From positions 62,001-126,000 of the forward strand of contig NZ_VATY01000003.1 in the NCBI RefSeq assembly GCF_005885635.1: a stretch of 64,000 nt of DNA, written 5' to 3'. Position 1 is the stretch's first letter. Each line of letters starts with the position of its first letter. Origin of the DNA: Maribacter algarum (ex Zhang et al. 2020). Its GTDB lineage: Bacteria > Bacteroidota > Bacteroidia > Flavobacteriales > Flavobacteriaceae. Shown here piece by piece: positions 27,901 through 36,899 of this stretch. The translations under genes were made by a program, and so were the position numbers. The notes beneath the pieces were generated by a model, which worked only from the letters and a program-made list of their open reading frames with translations, was not told where the DNA came from and did no database searches.

Positions 27901-28501
27901 CTTTAGATATGCAGGTCTAGATGGAAGCGGAGCACCACAGTACATTAATGGGAGCAATGAATTGGCACGGGTATCGGAAGATATCACCGATACCAATGCC
28001 CTTATTAACGAGGGTACGACCACACCGCGGTATTATGGTTCACTCATCAATGATTTTAGGTATAAAAACCTCTCCCTGCGCATTTTGACCACCTATGTGG
28101 CGGGCCATGTTTTTAGAAATACCAATTCATTCGATCCGTCAAATATTGGTTTTAACGCATTTCAAGATTTCAACAATCGCTGGCAGAATATAGGCGATGA
28201 AAATATGACCGATATACCCGCCTTGCCCAGCAATTTTCAGATAGGCCTGCCAGGCTATCAAAATTACCGTTTTGCGGATAAATTTGTTGACAACGCCGCA
28301 AACATTCGCTTGAGTGAGATCATTTTTGGATATCAATTTCCACGGCCCTTGGTAGAACGACTATCCATGGAATCTTTCCAATTAAGTCTTCAAGCCCAGA
28401 ATCTGAAGGTTTGGAACTTCAATAAGTGGAATGTTGACCCGTTGAATGTGCTGTTTCCCATCAGACCAACCTTTAGTATAAACCTATCCGCATCATTTTA
28501 A
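24926..28501 (+). CDS. SusC/RagA TonB-linked outer-membrane transporter with STN domain
   Basis: 1191 residues from ATG 24926. It has a signal peptide (FSFLLLLISLLQVHA), an STN/secretin-N domain (about 50-110) that is the signalling domain paired with FecR, a carboxypeptidase-like beta-sandwich (about 135-215), a TonB plug with VVVDGFPIRGG and DAAAASIWGIRATNGV, and a 22-strand barrel to the C-terminal SF. It imports a substrate over the outer membrane with the SusD partner encoded 2 bases downstream. The substrate is unknown; the neighbouring peptidase suggests peptides. Confidence 0.95.
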   Translation: MKIADTLGTGKSVHHYLYLKMKFSFLLLLISLLQVHAKSYAQKESFDLNMESATIDEVFSAIQNQTGYRFLYNDRTVNLDRKISIIMEGRRIERLLNRIFKGTNITYTIIEKQIILNISEKNPTNGKIDEKPIERTKEPEEPQRIVSGRVVDTDGIPLFGVSVLIKGTQKGVATDEDGKYAVTVNSGEILIFSYLGFLDIEIPIGNELIYDVVMTETSFKLDGVELVSTGYQKIEKERATGSFERVKEQTLERKINQDIVSKIRGEVSGVLFDPNVNSRDNNNSLGITIRGTSSLRANTEPLVVVDGFPIRGGFNTINPNDVESISILKDAAAASIWGIRATNGVIVIVTKKGSRKNKLAIEASVNSSFTLKTDIFKSAYADPQTQTDYQIALFESSGYFDTDQLFDGALEPGRLSQVNRVYEALGLAERGDISQEDASSRIEAIRKTDGRKQYASLFLKPQLWNQYNLAASVGGEKYSARGSVTYNRNTDELMGDESDQFIVNFSNSFDLSSRLRVNASVNFSQNRIENSAGIGPGNYFDQYALNEAILDSDGNQIPASTLGFSQASSDLAQQRGYAYPWIYNLQQEFDNADNTSVNTEIRIQTGLTYELIDGLDLGLSYQYEYGQLNARNLQNEATFSTRSTVNEFTQIDNTGNVSGFPVPKGSILDQSFATLNTNTFRAQLNYDKDYKEGDHRLTAIAGYEARKVISETNNDRKYGFNEQSLLNILPDYSTLFPLPLEQFSQPSLIPRNADLLFVENRFISYYANASYSYLNKYTISGSTRLDDTNLFGSSKKFRNVPLFSVGLKWNLFQEFFNEGDTIDQLSLRATYGTNGNVDRSTSPFLQTKQGIDFITFGNIFSFISTVPNPFLRLEKTQTLNLGLDFGLFKNGLSGSIEYYRKNSIDLLADRQLNPTVGVNSTLLNTGELFNNGVDISLNFTLVNGDQFGWDTAANFSLNENELTKVDVAQEDVFSFVRGLSQVEGTPLNTIYSFRYAGLDGSGAPQYINGSNELARVSEDITDTNALINEGTTTPRYYGSLINDFRYKNLSLRILTTYVAGHVFRNTNSFDPSNIGFNAFQDFNNRWQNIGDENMTDIPALPSNFQIGLPGYQNYRFADKFVDNAANIRLSEIIFGYQFPRPLVERLSMESFQLSLQAQNLKVWNFNKWNVDPLNVLFPIRPTFSINLSASF

Positions 28502-28503
28502 TC

Positions 28504-29937
28504 ATGAAAAGTATGACAAAATATTTCGGTGCTATACTCGGAGTCATCCTTATGCTGTGCTACGGGTGTACCCGTGAGAATTATCTTGATTTTCAACCTA
28601 GGGGAATCGTAATACCCAGTAAGATAGAAGACTTTAGGTCGTTGCTGGATCAAGTGGACGTAAACTTGAATTCTCGTGATTTTTCTTTGTCCACGGGATT
28701 TGGAAGGCATCATGGTCAAACCGTGTACATGTCAGATAATCAATTTATCGATGATGATATTTTTGTCGCTTTCGGTACCGACGCTTTCATTACCCGAATC
28801 TATCTTTTTGAAGAAACAGTCTTCAATTCACAGGAAGACGATGCCGATTGGAGCCTTTATTATAGTCAAATCTATGCTGCCAACGTTGTTCTAGAAGGTC
28901 TCGAGTCAGTGGTAGACGGTACAGCGGAAGAAATAGCCGAACTTCGAGCAGAGGCACGATTGCATAGGGCATTTGCCTATTTCAATCTGGTCAATATTTA
29001 TGGCCTGCATTACAATCCGGCCACTGCCGACCAAGATTTGGGAGTACCGATAAGACAGGGTACCCTATTGGAAGGTGTTGACCTGACCAGGGCATCGGTT
29101 CAAGAAGTCTATGATTATCTACTGAATGATATCTTGGAGAGTATTGACGATTTGCGCGATGTGCAAGAGGCGAATTTGACCTTTAGGCCATCCAAAGCGG
29201 GAGCTTATGGGCTGCTGGCCAAAGTATATTTGTTTCAAGGGCAGTACGAAGGGGCGCTTGAAGCTTGTAATCAGGGCCTTGCCCTGAAAAATAATATTAG
29301 GGACTCGAATGATGACCGAGAAAGCAGTTTCGTGCCAGGATTGATATCCTTCCCTAATATTCCAGATGATGAACAGCTTGTTTGGTTCAAACAGGTCAGG
29401 TTCCAAGATATTTTCCCAACCGACGAGCTTCTTGACCTCTACGAACCCAATGATCTGCGATTAAAATGGTTTACCCAAGCTACTGAGTTCTTTGGCTCTT
29501 TGGATTCCGACCAGTTGTATTATGGAGCTGCGGATGACACTGGCAATTATTATATGGGTATCAACACTACCGATCTATATCTCATAAGAGCCGAATGCCA
29601 TGCCCGCCTGGGTAATACTACGCTATCCAATACCGATTTGAATACGTTGCGCATCAATAGATTCCCAACAGGAGCATATAACCCTATTAGCATTTCGAAT
29701 GATGATGATTTGCTGCAATTTGTCAAAGATGAACGCAGAAGGGAAATGGTAGGGAGTGTTGAGCGCACTTTTGACATCAAGAGGTACAACCTTTTTGACG
29801 ACGACAATATCGATGTCACCCATACGCTGAACGGGCGAACCGAAACCCTTAGGGCCAACAGTCTGAATTGGGCATTTCCTATCGCTACAAGATATATACA
29901 ACAGAATCCGGAACTAGAACAAAACCCAAGAGATTAA
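28504..29937 (+). CDS. SusD/RagB-family outer-membrane lipoprotein
   Basis: 477 residues with lipobox LCYGC near residue 22 and SusD features: NYLDFQPRG at the mature end, helical TPR-like repeats (ARLHRAFAYFNLVNIYG), LYLIRAECHARLG near 365, and a C-terminal ERRREMVGS-type motif (DERRREMVGSVERTFDIKRY). It forms the lid of the SusC-like transporter. The stop codon of susC is 2 bases upstream. Confidence 0.94.
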   Translation: MKSMTKYFGAILGVILMLCYGCTRENYLDFQPRGIVIPSKIEDFRSLLDQVDVNLNSRDFSLSTGFGRHHGQTVYMSDNQFIDDDIFVAFGTDAFITRIYLFEETVFNSQEDDADWSLYYSQIYAANVVLEGLESVVDGTAEEIAELRAEARLHRAFAYFNLVNIYGLHYNPATADQDLGVPIRQGTLLEGVDLTRASVQEVYDYLLNDILESIDDLRDVQEANLTFRPSKAGAYGLLAKVYLFQGQYEGALEACNQGLALKNNIRDSNDDRESSFVPGLISFPNIPDDEQLVWFKQVRFQDIFPTDELLDLYEPNDLRLKWFTQATEFFGSLDSDQLYYGAADDTGNYYMGINTTDLYLIRAECHARLGNTTLSNTDLNTLRINRFPTGAYNPISISNDDDLLQFVKDERRREMVGSVERTFDIKRYNLFDDDNIDVTHTLNGRTETLRANSLNWAFPIATRYIQQNPELEQNPRD

Positions 29938-29954
29938 TTTTAAATAACGCAAAT

Positions 29955-31334
29955 ATGAAAAGAGTAATTATCTGCCTTATGGCATTCACAGTTTTATTGT
30001 CAACATCTTGCAACAAAGATGATGATGAACCGAAAAAAGAAATAATCGTTAGTGCGGAAGACCTGCAGGCAACTATCAAAAGTGACCTGGCCCAAGGTGA
30101 AACCGTTGGCACTGTTGTTGGCTCAAGTAATGACGGTTCCGTAAATTTCAACATTCAATCCCAAACACCTCAGGGGGTTTTGGCCATCGGGACAACCGAT
30201 GGGGTCCTTACTGTGGCAGATGCCAACCTTTTGAGCACTTTGGGAGACACTGATATTGTTTTAGTGGTAAACGTGACCAAAGGAGAGGTTTCCAAAACAG
30301 CCAATGTTACGATTACAGTAGAAGAAGCGGCTGTGTGTACCACAGCCAATGCAGCCGCTTTTAGCGGCGATATTTTTACCGATGCCTCTAGTGAAGATGC
30401 AAGAACAATAAGCGCCATGGGAGATGATTGTGGTCTTCTTTCCGTTACTGGTGTTGATCCTTTTTATTTTCTTACAGGTGACCCTACGGATCCTAATACG
30501 ATACTTTGTGATACTCAAATAAGTATTACAGCGCAATTGACTCCAGATGCCAGTAATGATGCTGGAACCGTAACGATCACTGAACAAGATTATGGTTGTG
30601 CAGCTGATATTATGGCCAAAATAAACGGTACAGGAACGTATGATGTAACCAGTGGCATTATAAATTTGACCCTGACCTTTACCGATGACCTAGGTACCTT
30701 TGAATCTGATGTAATCATCAACCTTGAAAACCCAGACACAAATGACTCTATGGATACCGATGGCGATGGTGTCTTAGACCCTGATGATGAAGATGCCAAC
30801 GACCCTTGCTTGCCGGTACAGTCACAAGGGTACGTAGGCTATGATGAAACTAATACTACTTGGGCCACTGCAGACTGTGACGGTGACGGTACTAGCAATC
30901 AGGATGAGGTGGCGAATTTTACAGATCCTTATGTAGATGATTCCGTCAGCTGTACTTCTACTGTTGACACTTCGGTTTGGGCTGGCAACCTTGAATCAGA
31001 AGAAGACCTGGGAGGTTTTATAAACGAAGGCTCCGGTACAGGTATCACAGGATGTGGCACACTGACATTTGCAGGTGACATACTAGGTATTTTCTGTGAT
31101 GATAGTCCTTCGGTTACCTTTGCTTTTACGCCTGAATCAGACGGTGCGACCAATGGCACCGTAGAAGTTGTGTCACAGTCGTTCGCATGTTTTGATGGAA
31201 TTGATGCAGATACGATTGAAGGAACGGGTACTTATGATGAAACTACAGGTGTTATTGTTTTTGACTACAGCTTCTATGACTCTGACTTTGATGAGACCAT
31301 AACAGGAACGGTGACAATCACCAAAGCTGATTAA
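29955..31334 (+). CDS. surface lipoprotein with duplicated four-Cys modules
   Basis: 459 residues from ATG 29955 with lipobox LLSTSCNKDDD. After a cadherin-like segment (about 25-125) come two related modules of about 130 residues (bases 30336-30730 and 30951-31331). Each has four Cys at matching places and a GTGTYDxTxGxI signature. They are joined by a calcium-type linker (DTDGDGVLDPDDEDANDPC and DCDGDGTSNQDE) like thrombospondin type-3 repeats. I do not recognise the module family. Position after susCD suggests an extra surface substrate-binding protein (SusE/F-like role). Confidence 0.75.
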   Translation: MKRVIICLMAFTVLLSTSCNKDDDEPKKEIIVSAEDLQATIKSDLAQGETVGTVVGSSNDGSVNFNIQSQTPQGVLAIGTTDGVLTVADANLLSTLGDTDIVLVVNVTKGEVSKTANVTITVEEAAVCTTANAAAFSGDIFTDASSEDARTISAMGDDCGLLSVTGVDPFYFLTGDPTDPNTILCDTQISITAQLTPDASNDAGTVTITEQDYGCAADIMAKINGTGTYDVTSGIINLTLTFTDDLGTFESDVIINLENPDTNDSMDTDGDGVLDPDDEDANDPCLPVQSQGYVGYDETNTTWATADCDGDGTSNQDEVANFTDPYVDDSVSCTSTVDTSVWAGNLESEEDLGGFINEGSGTGITGCGTLTFAGDILGIFCDDSPSVTFAFTPESDGATNGTVEVVSQSFACFDGIDADTIEGTGTYDETTGVIVFDYSFYDSDFDETITGTVTITKAD

Positions 31335-31352
31335 TAAAACAACAGAAAGAGA

Positions 31353-31388
31353 AAGGCTTTTGGTTACACAATACCAAAAGCCTTTTTT
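31353..31388 (+). terminator. rho-independent terminator after the susCD-lipoprotein operon
   Basis: Twelve-base arms AAGGCTTTTGGT (31353-31364) and ACCAAAAGCCTT (31373-31384) with an eight-base loop, followed by a T-run to 31388. Confidence 0.9.
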
Positions 31389-31429
31389 CAACATAGTTTG
31401 CCCTTTAAAATACTAAAACGAAGAGGAAA

Positions 31430-32659
31430 ATGAAAAAAGCAATATCCTATTTTATTGGCATGCTACTTTTGTCAAGTTGTGCCGATGATTCCAAAAAGAA
31501 AGGGAACACGAGCACGGCCCTGAAAGAAAATGCATTTACTTTAATTGGCAAAGTTTCGGGGATGGAGGATGGAAACCTTTATTTAAAGAATACGGAGAAA
31601 GATAGTACGGCCATTATTAAGGTAAAAGATGGAAATTTCGAGTTTACGGGAAAAATCGATGATCTCGTGGAGAAGCGATTTCTGTATATCGACAATCCAA
31701 ACGGAAATAGCAATCCATTGGAAACTTTGTATTTAGAGAGGGGTGAACAAATTTTATCGGTCGATGTTGAAAATGTGACATCATTAGAGCTTCAAGGTTC
31801 AAAAACCCAGCAGGATTACTACGACTTCCATAAAGGCAAGGATAGCCTTAAAGCACCTTACTTAAATATTTTCAGACAAGCCGATAGCCTATATGATCGT
31901 ATTGATAGTCTTATGGTCCTGAAGAATAGAGATGCAGACCAAATAGCCACCCTTAACTCACAATTGGATGAAGTAGACTCAAAGTTGGATGATTATTATG
32001 ACTCTTTGGATAACTACGAGCTGATATGGGTCAAAAATAATACATCCTCATACTTTGGTCTAGAAAAACTAGATGATGAATTAGCCCTCTCACCGGATTA
32101 TAATCAAATTTTTGGCAAATTTGAAATGTTCTCTGAACAACTCAAGAACACGAAACTTGGTAAGAGTATCAAAGAACGTTTAGAGCGGTTCAAAAGTAGC
32201 TCTATAGGAACTTTAGCACCAGACTTCAGCACGGAAGATATATATGGCGATAAAATGACGTTATCTGATTTTAAGGGTAAATACGTATTGCTCGATTTTT
32301 GGGCAACATGGTGCAAACCTTGTAGGGAAGGAAATCCTCATCTTATTAAGTTATATAAGAAATACCAATCAAAAGGTTTTGAGATAATCGGTATTGCCGA
32401 TGATGAGAAAAGACAGAAGTTATGGCGTGAAGCTATTGAAAAAGATGGAATTGGAATGTGGAAACATGTTTTGAGAGGTAACGGTAAGAATGATACCGTT
32501 GACCAAACTGATTTAGCCGAGCTTTATGCTGTTGGTGCTTTACCCACCAAGGTATTGGTAGACCGAAATGGTATAATTATTCATCGATCTTTGGGTTCGG
32601 GAGCGGATGAGGAAGCTGAAATGGACGCTTTATTTTCAGAGATTTTTAATGGGAATTGA
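31430..32659 (+). CDS. TlpA-like thioredoxin lipoprotein with DUF4369
   Basis: 409 residues: lipobox LLLSSCADDS, an N-terminal DUF4369 beta domain (FTLIGKVSGMEDGNLYL, about 38-130), a helical linker, and a C-terminal AhpC/TSA-thioredoxin domain (about 270-409) with FWATWCKPCREGNP as the CxxC site and GALPTKVLVD carrying the cis-Pro. It is a periplasm-facing disulfide reductase or isomerase of the TlpA/ResA type. It follows the susCD group after a terminator and may depend on read-through or an unseen promoter. Its presence beside an M16 peptidase fits handling of disulfide-bonded peptides. Confidence 0.92.
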   Translation: MKKAISYFIGMLLLSSCADDSKKKGNTSTALKENAFTLIGKVSGMEDGNLYLKNTEKDSTAIIKVKDGNFEFTGKIDDLVEKRFLYIDNPNGNSNPLETLYLERGEQILSVDVENVTSLELQGSKTQQDYYDFHKGKDSLKAPYLNIFRQADSLYDRIDSLMVLKNRDADQIATLNSQLDEVDSKLDDYYDSLDNYELIWVKNNTSSYFGLEKLDDELALSPDYNQIFGKFEMFSEQLKNTKLGKSIKERLERFKSSSIGTLAPDFSTEDIYGDKMTLSDFKGKYVLLDFWATWCKPCREGNPHLIKLYKKYQSKGFEIIGIADDEKRQKLWREAIEKDGIGMWKHVLRGNGKNDTVDQTDLAELYAVGALPTKVLVDRNGIIIHRSLGSGADEEAEMDALFSEIFNGN

Positions 32660-32846
32660 GAACACTTTCTATCTTTTGGTTCAAAAATAAGCTTCACCAT
32701 CTTGTGAGGTGGGATATTTAAATTCTGTAGGAGGCCGATTCTTTACATCCCAGTATACTATAAGGCTTGTAAAGTATAGCTAATGACCACTTTAAATAGT
32801 CGATTAAGGAAAGTAACTAAGAATTGGAAATTCATTAGAAAACTTA

Positions 32847-33422
32847 TCACTCAAGAAATCCTTTAAACAAAAAGCTTACGATTTGTCTTTCCAATTCTAT
32901 AGGGTTTATATTAGGATTATTAGTGGCATACGAATCATAAAACCATCTTAAAGATGATAAAATAACGGACTTCGCTATGGTAATATCAAAGGCTTTGAAC
33001 ACTCCCATTTCAATTCCTTCTAAAAGCAGACTACCCAATTTTTCCTCGTAACTATCACGAAGTTTTATATACTCTGTATACTTTGGTTCTTTTAGATTAC
33101 GCCATTCATTAACCATCAAAGCAACTTCAAAAGGTTTGGTCGAGGCTATTGTAATATGCGAGGAAATAATTTGTTTTAACTTTTCGTCAGGCGAATAACT
33201 TGATGATAAAACATTATCCATAGCGGAATGGAATTCTGCCGAAGTACCAAATAAAAAACCTTCAAGTATCTCATGTTTTGACTTTATATAGTTATAGCTA
33301 TTAGACACATCGAAATTCATTCGTTCAGCAATATCCCTCATAGTAGTTGCTTTAAAACCCTTTTCGTGAATCAGTTTTAATGATTCTTGCAAAAAATCTT
33401 CCTTCTTATTGCTAACCTTCAT
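32847..33422 (-). CDS. TetR-family transcriptional regulator
   Basis: 191 residues from ATG 33422 (the frame is open to 33458). The N-terminal helix-turn-helix reads KGFKATTMRDIAERMNFDVSNSYNYIKSK, followed by an all-helical ligand domain. The gene is divergent from the homogentisate dioxygenase gene with 141 bases between the two starts, where a palindrome overlaps the hmgA promoter. It probably represses the aromatic cluster and responds to a pathway compound or CoA thioester; the ligand is inferred. Confidence 0.9.
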   Translation of the reverse strand: MKVSNKKEDFLQESLKLIHEKGFKATTMRDIAERMNFDVSNSYNYIKSKHEILEGFLFGTSAEFHSAMDNVLSSSYSPDEKLKQIISSHITIASTKPFEVALMVNEWRNLKEPKYTEYIKLRDSYEEKLGSLLLEGIEMGVFKAFDITIAKSVILSSLRWFYDSYATNNPNINPIELERQIVSFLFKGFLE

Positions 33423-33507
33423 ACTATATGGCTTTATGGGGTTTTCCCTGTTGTGCAACTTTTTTTGAGCATTACAAATAAACAGAAAAATTATGGTTTA
33501 ATAAAAT

Positions 33508-33542
33508 TTTGTTGTTTTTATATCAACAATTGTTTATGTTTG
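33508..33542 (+). promoter_or_regulatory. hmgA promoter with overlapping palindromic operator
   Basis: TATGTTTG (33535-33542) fits TAnnTTTG and lies 21 bases before the hmgA ATG; a TTTG (33508-33511) stands upstream at a slightly long spacing of 23. The palindrome AACAATTGTT (33525-33534) abuts the -7 element and the arms TTGTTG (33509-33514) and CAACAA (33524-33529) form a second inverted repeat. This is a good place for the divergent TetR protein to bind. Confidence 0.55.
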
Positions 33543-33563
33543 AATCAACAAAATGTTAGTATT

Positions 33564-34730
33564 ATGCCTTTTTATCACAAACTTGGAAATATTCCGCACA
33601 AGAGACATACTATATTCAGAAAGCCAAATGGCGATTTATACTATGAGCAATTGTTCGGAACCATAGGCTTTGATGGCATGTCATCAAATCTATACCACGA
33701 ACACAGGCCCACTCAGGTCAGGGAAATTCGAAAACAATATAGTGTCGCTCCTAAAATCACAAAGAAAAATAATATTACTTCCTATAAACTAAGAGGCTTT
33801 CAGATTGCTCCTCAAAAAGATTATTTGGAAAGCAGAAAGGTGGTCTTGACCAATAGTGATTGTAATATCATTTTAGCTGCTCCCCAAACTTCACAGAAAG
33901 AATATTTCTACAAAAATACCGATGCCGACGAGGTCATATTCATCCATAAAGGAAGCGGATTACTGAGAACCCATTTGGGCAATCTTAAATTCAGTTATGG
34001 TGATTATCTAGTTATTCCACGTGGTATGATTTACAAGATTGAATTTGATACAGAAGACAATCGACTATTCATAGTAGAGTCTTACCACCCGATATACACG
34101 CCAAAAAGATACCGCAACTGGTTTGGTCAATTATTGGAGCATTCCCCATTTTGTGAGCGTGATATAAGAAGGCCCGAGGAATTGGAGACGCATGATGAGA
34201 AAGGAGAATTTCTGATTAAGATAAAAAAGCAAGAAGACATCTTTGATGTGGTGTATGCTACCCATCCTTTTGACGTGGTGGGTTACGATGGTTTTAATTA
34301 TCCCTATGCATTTTCAATCCACGATTTTGAACCCATAACAGGGCGTATTCATCAACCACCTCCTGTACATCAGACTTTTGAAACGAGTGCTTTTGTGATT
34401 TGCAGTTTCGTACCACGTATATATGACTACCATCCAGAAAGTATTCCCGCTCCTTATAATCACAGTAATATCGATAGCGATGAAGTATTGTATTATGTAG
34501 ATGGGGATTTCATGAGTAGAAATGATGTTGAAGCCGGGCACATTTCATTGCATCCCGCCGGTATTCCGCATGGCCCACATCCGGGAGCGGTCGAACGAAG
34601 CATAGGAAAAACAAAAACAGAGGAGTTAGCCGTTATGGTCGACACCTTTAAACCTTTACAACTAACAGAAGAAGCACTAAACATTGGCGATGAATCATAT
34701 CATCTATCATGGTTAGAAGAAAATCACTAA
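33564..34730 (+). CDS. hmgA: homogentisate 1,2-dioxygenase
   Basis: 388 residues from ATG 33564. The open frame reaches 33387, but the extra part runs over the promoter and the TetR gene. The cupin fold and HGD motifs are present: MPFYHKLGNIPHKRHT at the N-terminus, YQLF-like YEQLFGTIGFDGMSS, and the iron-binding region DEVLYYVDGDF with HPAGIPHGPHPGA. It opens the homogentisate ring to maleylacetoacetate. The length is that of the short Bacteroidota form, not the 440-residue proteobacterial or animal form. First gene of the aromatic cluster. Confidence 0.93.
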   Translation: MPFYHKLGNIPHKRHTIFRKPNGDLYYEQLFGTIGFDGMSSNLYHEHRPTQVREIRKQYSVAPKITKKNNITSYKLRGFQIAPQKDYLESRKVVLTNSDCNIILAAPQTSQKEYFYKNTDADEVIFIHKGSGLLRTHLGNLKFSYGDYLVIPRGMIYKIEFDTEDNRLFIVESYHPIYTPKRYRNWFGQLLEHSPFCERDIRRPEELETHDEKGEFLIKIKKQEDIFDVVYATHPFDVVGYDGFNYPYAFSIHDFEPITGRIHQPPPVHQTFETSAFVICSFVPRIYDYHPESIPAPYNHSNIDSDEVLYYVDGDFMSRNDVEAGHISLHPAGIPHGPHPGAVERSIGKTKTEELAVMVDTFKPLQLTEEALNIGDESYHLSWLEENH

Positions 34731-34742
34731 TTCAATTCAATA

Positions 34743-35993
34743 ATGACCAATTCAGATTGCTGGATACCGATTCCCGAAAACTCCGATTTTTCAATTCACA
34801 ATATTCCCTTCGGAATTTTCAGTGATTCCAATAGTACAAAACGCATCGCGATTGCTATAGGAGACCATATTTTAGATTTGTCCATAGCGGCCAAAACCGG
34901 AATTTTCGATGAGCTCAATATAGATATTAGAATTTTCACCAACGAGTTTCTAAATCCGTTCATTGATTTAGGCAAATCCGTTACTAGCAAAGTTCGAAAA
35001 ATCATTCAAAAGGAATTGACGAACGAATCTTCGGTTTTGAAGGGTGAAGCTGCTTTTCTAACGGCACATAAGTCTAGTATTATGATGCACATGCCCGTTT
35101 TTATCCGTGATTACACGGATTTTTATTCGAGCATAGAACACGCGACCAATGTTGGCAAAATGTTCAGAGATCCTGAAAATGCTTTGCTTCCGAACTGGAA
35201 ACATATTCCTGTGGGGTATCATGGTAGAGCTTCCTCTATAGTACTTAGTGGTGTCGATGTTCGACGACCGATAGGGCAAACACTTCCGGCAGGCGAATCA
35301 CAACCGGTTTATGGTCCTTCACAACGTGTGGACTTTGAGCTGGAAATGGCCTATATCATCGGAAAGAAAACAGAACTGGGTGAAACAGTACAAACGGTAG
35401 ACGCTGAAAAATATATATTCGGAAAAGTACTTTTCAATGACTGGTCGGCCCGGGATATTCAAAAATGGGAGTATGTGCCTTTGGGGCCGTTTTTGGCAAA
35501 AAACTTTGCTTCTTCCATTTCTCCATGGGTTGTTACCATGGAAGCCTTACAACCTTTTCGTTATGAAAGTCCGAAGCAAGAACCACAGGTACTCCCCTAT
35601 CTACGATTTTCAGGTGCACGCAATTTTGACATCGCTTTGGAAGTAGCATTACAACCAGATAACGGAGTAGAAACCGTTATCAGCCGCTCAAATTTTAAAT
35701 ACATGTACTGGAATATGGCACAACAAATTGCACATCACACTGTGAATGGCTGCAATCTCAATGTCGGTGATATGATGGGTTCAGGTACGATTAGCGGAAA
35801 ATCCGAAGATTCGTATGGTTCCATGCTAGAACTTGCGTGGGCAGGTCAAAAACCCGTTAAGCTTGAAGGCGGAGAAGAACGGAAATTCATCAACGATCTA
35901 GATACCGTAATCATGCGAGGCTTCTGTGAGAAAGGAGATGTTCGAGTTGGTTTCGGTGAAGTACGGACAAAAATACTACCTGCAAAAAGATAA
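34743..35993 (+). CDS. fahA: fumarylacetoacetase
   Basis: 416 residues matching FAH: VRDYTDFYSS-type IRDYTDFYSSIEHA, YHGRASSIVLSG, EMAYIIG, DWSARDIQKWEYVPLGPF and the late GDMMGSGTISG. These include the catalytic His and the metal-binding Asp/Glu set. It hydrolyses fumarylacetoacetate to fumarate and acetoacetate, which the CoA-transferase downstream can activate. It follows hmgA by 12 bases. No maleylacetoacetate isomerase gene is in the window. Confidence 0.95.
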   Translation: MTNSDCWIPIPENSDFSIHNIPFGIFSDSNSTKRIAIAIGDHILDLSIAAKTGIFDELNIDIRIFTNEFLNPFIDLGKSVTSKVRKIIQKELTNESSVLKGEAAFLTAHKSSIMMHMPVFIRDYTDFYSSIEHATNVGKMFRDPENALLPNWKHIPVGYHGRASSIVLSGVDVRRPIGQTLPAGESQPVYGPSQRVDFELEMAYIIGKKTELGETVQTVDAEKYIFGKVLFNDWSARDIQKWEYVPLGPFLAKNFASSISPWVVTMEALQPFRYESPKQEPQVLPYLRFSGARNFDIALEVALQPDNGVETVISRSNFKYMYWNMAQQIAHHTVNGCNLNVGDMMGSGTISGKSEDSYGSMLELAWAGQKPVKLEGGEERKFINDLDTVIMRGFCEKGDVRVGFGEVRTKILPAKR

Positions 35994-35995
35994 GT

Positions 35996-36892
35996 ATGGA
36001 TACCATTAAAAGTATAGACCCAAACACCCTAGCGGTGCCCAATTTGCACAAGTTGCTGCTTTCAGCGGTTGCCCCTCGGCCAATAGCCTTGGCAAGCACT
36101 ATGGATGCCAGGGGTCGGGTGAATTTGAGTCCGTTTAGTTTTTTCAATGTCTTCAGTGCCAATCCACCGATTTTGATTTTTTCACCGGCGAGAAGGGGGC
36201 GAAACAATACCACCAAGCATACCTACGAGAATGCAAAATACAACCCTGAAGTGGTGGTCAATATCGTAAACCATGATATCGTAGAGCAAATGTCACTTTC
36301 GAGCACGGAATATGACGCGGGTGTCAATGAGTTTGTAAAAGCTGGTTTTACGCAAGTACCCAGCGAGGTTATCAAACCACCTCGGGTTGGTGAAGCACCG
36401 GTTTCCTTTGAATGTACTATTGATAATATTGTTGAATTAGGCAGTCAGGGCGGAGCAGGTAATTTGATAATATCGCGAATCGAACGCATTCATTTGCACA
36501 CCAAATATTTGAAAGATAATGGGGAATTGGATACCCAAAAGCTCGACTTGGTGGCACGTATGGGTGAGAGTTGGTATTGCCGTGCAAGTGGCGATGCGCT
36601 TTTTGAAATTCCCAAACCGATTTTCAACAAAGGTATTGGTGTTGACCAACTTCCTGCCCATGTTTTATCAAGTACTGTTTTAAATGGAAATCATCTGGGA
36701 CGATTGGGCAATATGGAACATCTTCCTTCCGAAGATGAAATCAGCAAACAGCAAAGTTCCCATGAAATTCAGGGAATACTGGCAATCGAAGACCCAAAAC
36801 AACAGCAGGATGAACTGCACAAATATGTAGTGGCATCCATAGAAAATAATGATTTGGAAAACGCATTAAGCATCCTTTTTTGCTTGAATTGA
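35996..36892 (+). CDS. flavin reductase-like FMN-binding protein
   Basis: 298 residues. The N-terminal 200 form the split-barrel flavin-reductase domain, with the motif [24 protein letters not shown] and a [12 protein letters not shown] segment. The C-terminal about 90 residues are helical. Such genes recur beside hmgA/fahA in flavobacteria. It could supply reduced flavin or act on a pathway compound; the real substrate is not known. Two bases separate it from fahA. Confidence 0.85.
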   Translation: MDTIKSIDPNTLAVPNLHKLLLSAVAPRPIALASTMDARGRVNLSPFSFFNVFSANPPILIFSPARRGRNNTTKHTYENAKYNPEVVVNIVNHDIVEQMSLSSTEYDAGVNEFVKAGFTQVPSEVIKPPRVGEAPVSFECTIDNIVELGSQGGAGNLIISRIERIHLHTKYLKDNGELDTQKLDLVARMGESWYCRASGDALFEIPKPIFNKGIGVDQLPAHVLSSTVLNGNHLGRLGNMEHLPSEDEISKQQSSHEIQGILAIEDPKQQQDELHKYVVASIENNDLENALSILFCLN

Positions 36893-36899
36893 TAACAGT

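Noticed and set aside
33387-33563. N-terminal extension of homogentisate dioxygenase
   Set aside because: It would cross the promoter and the divergent TetR gene; homologues begin at MPFYHKLG.
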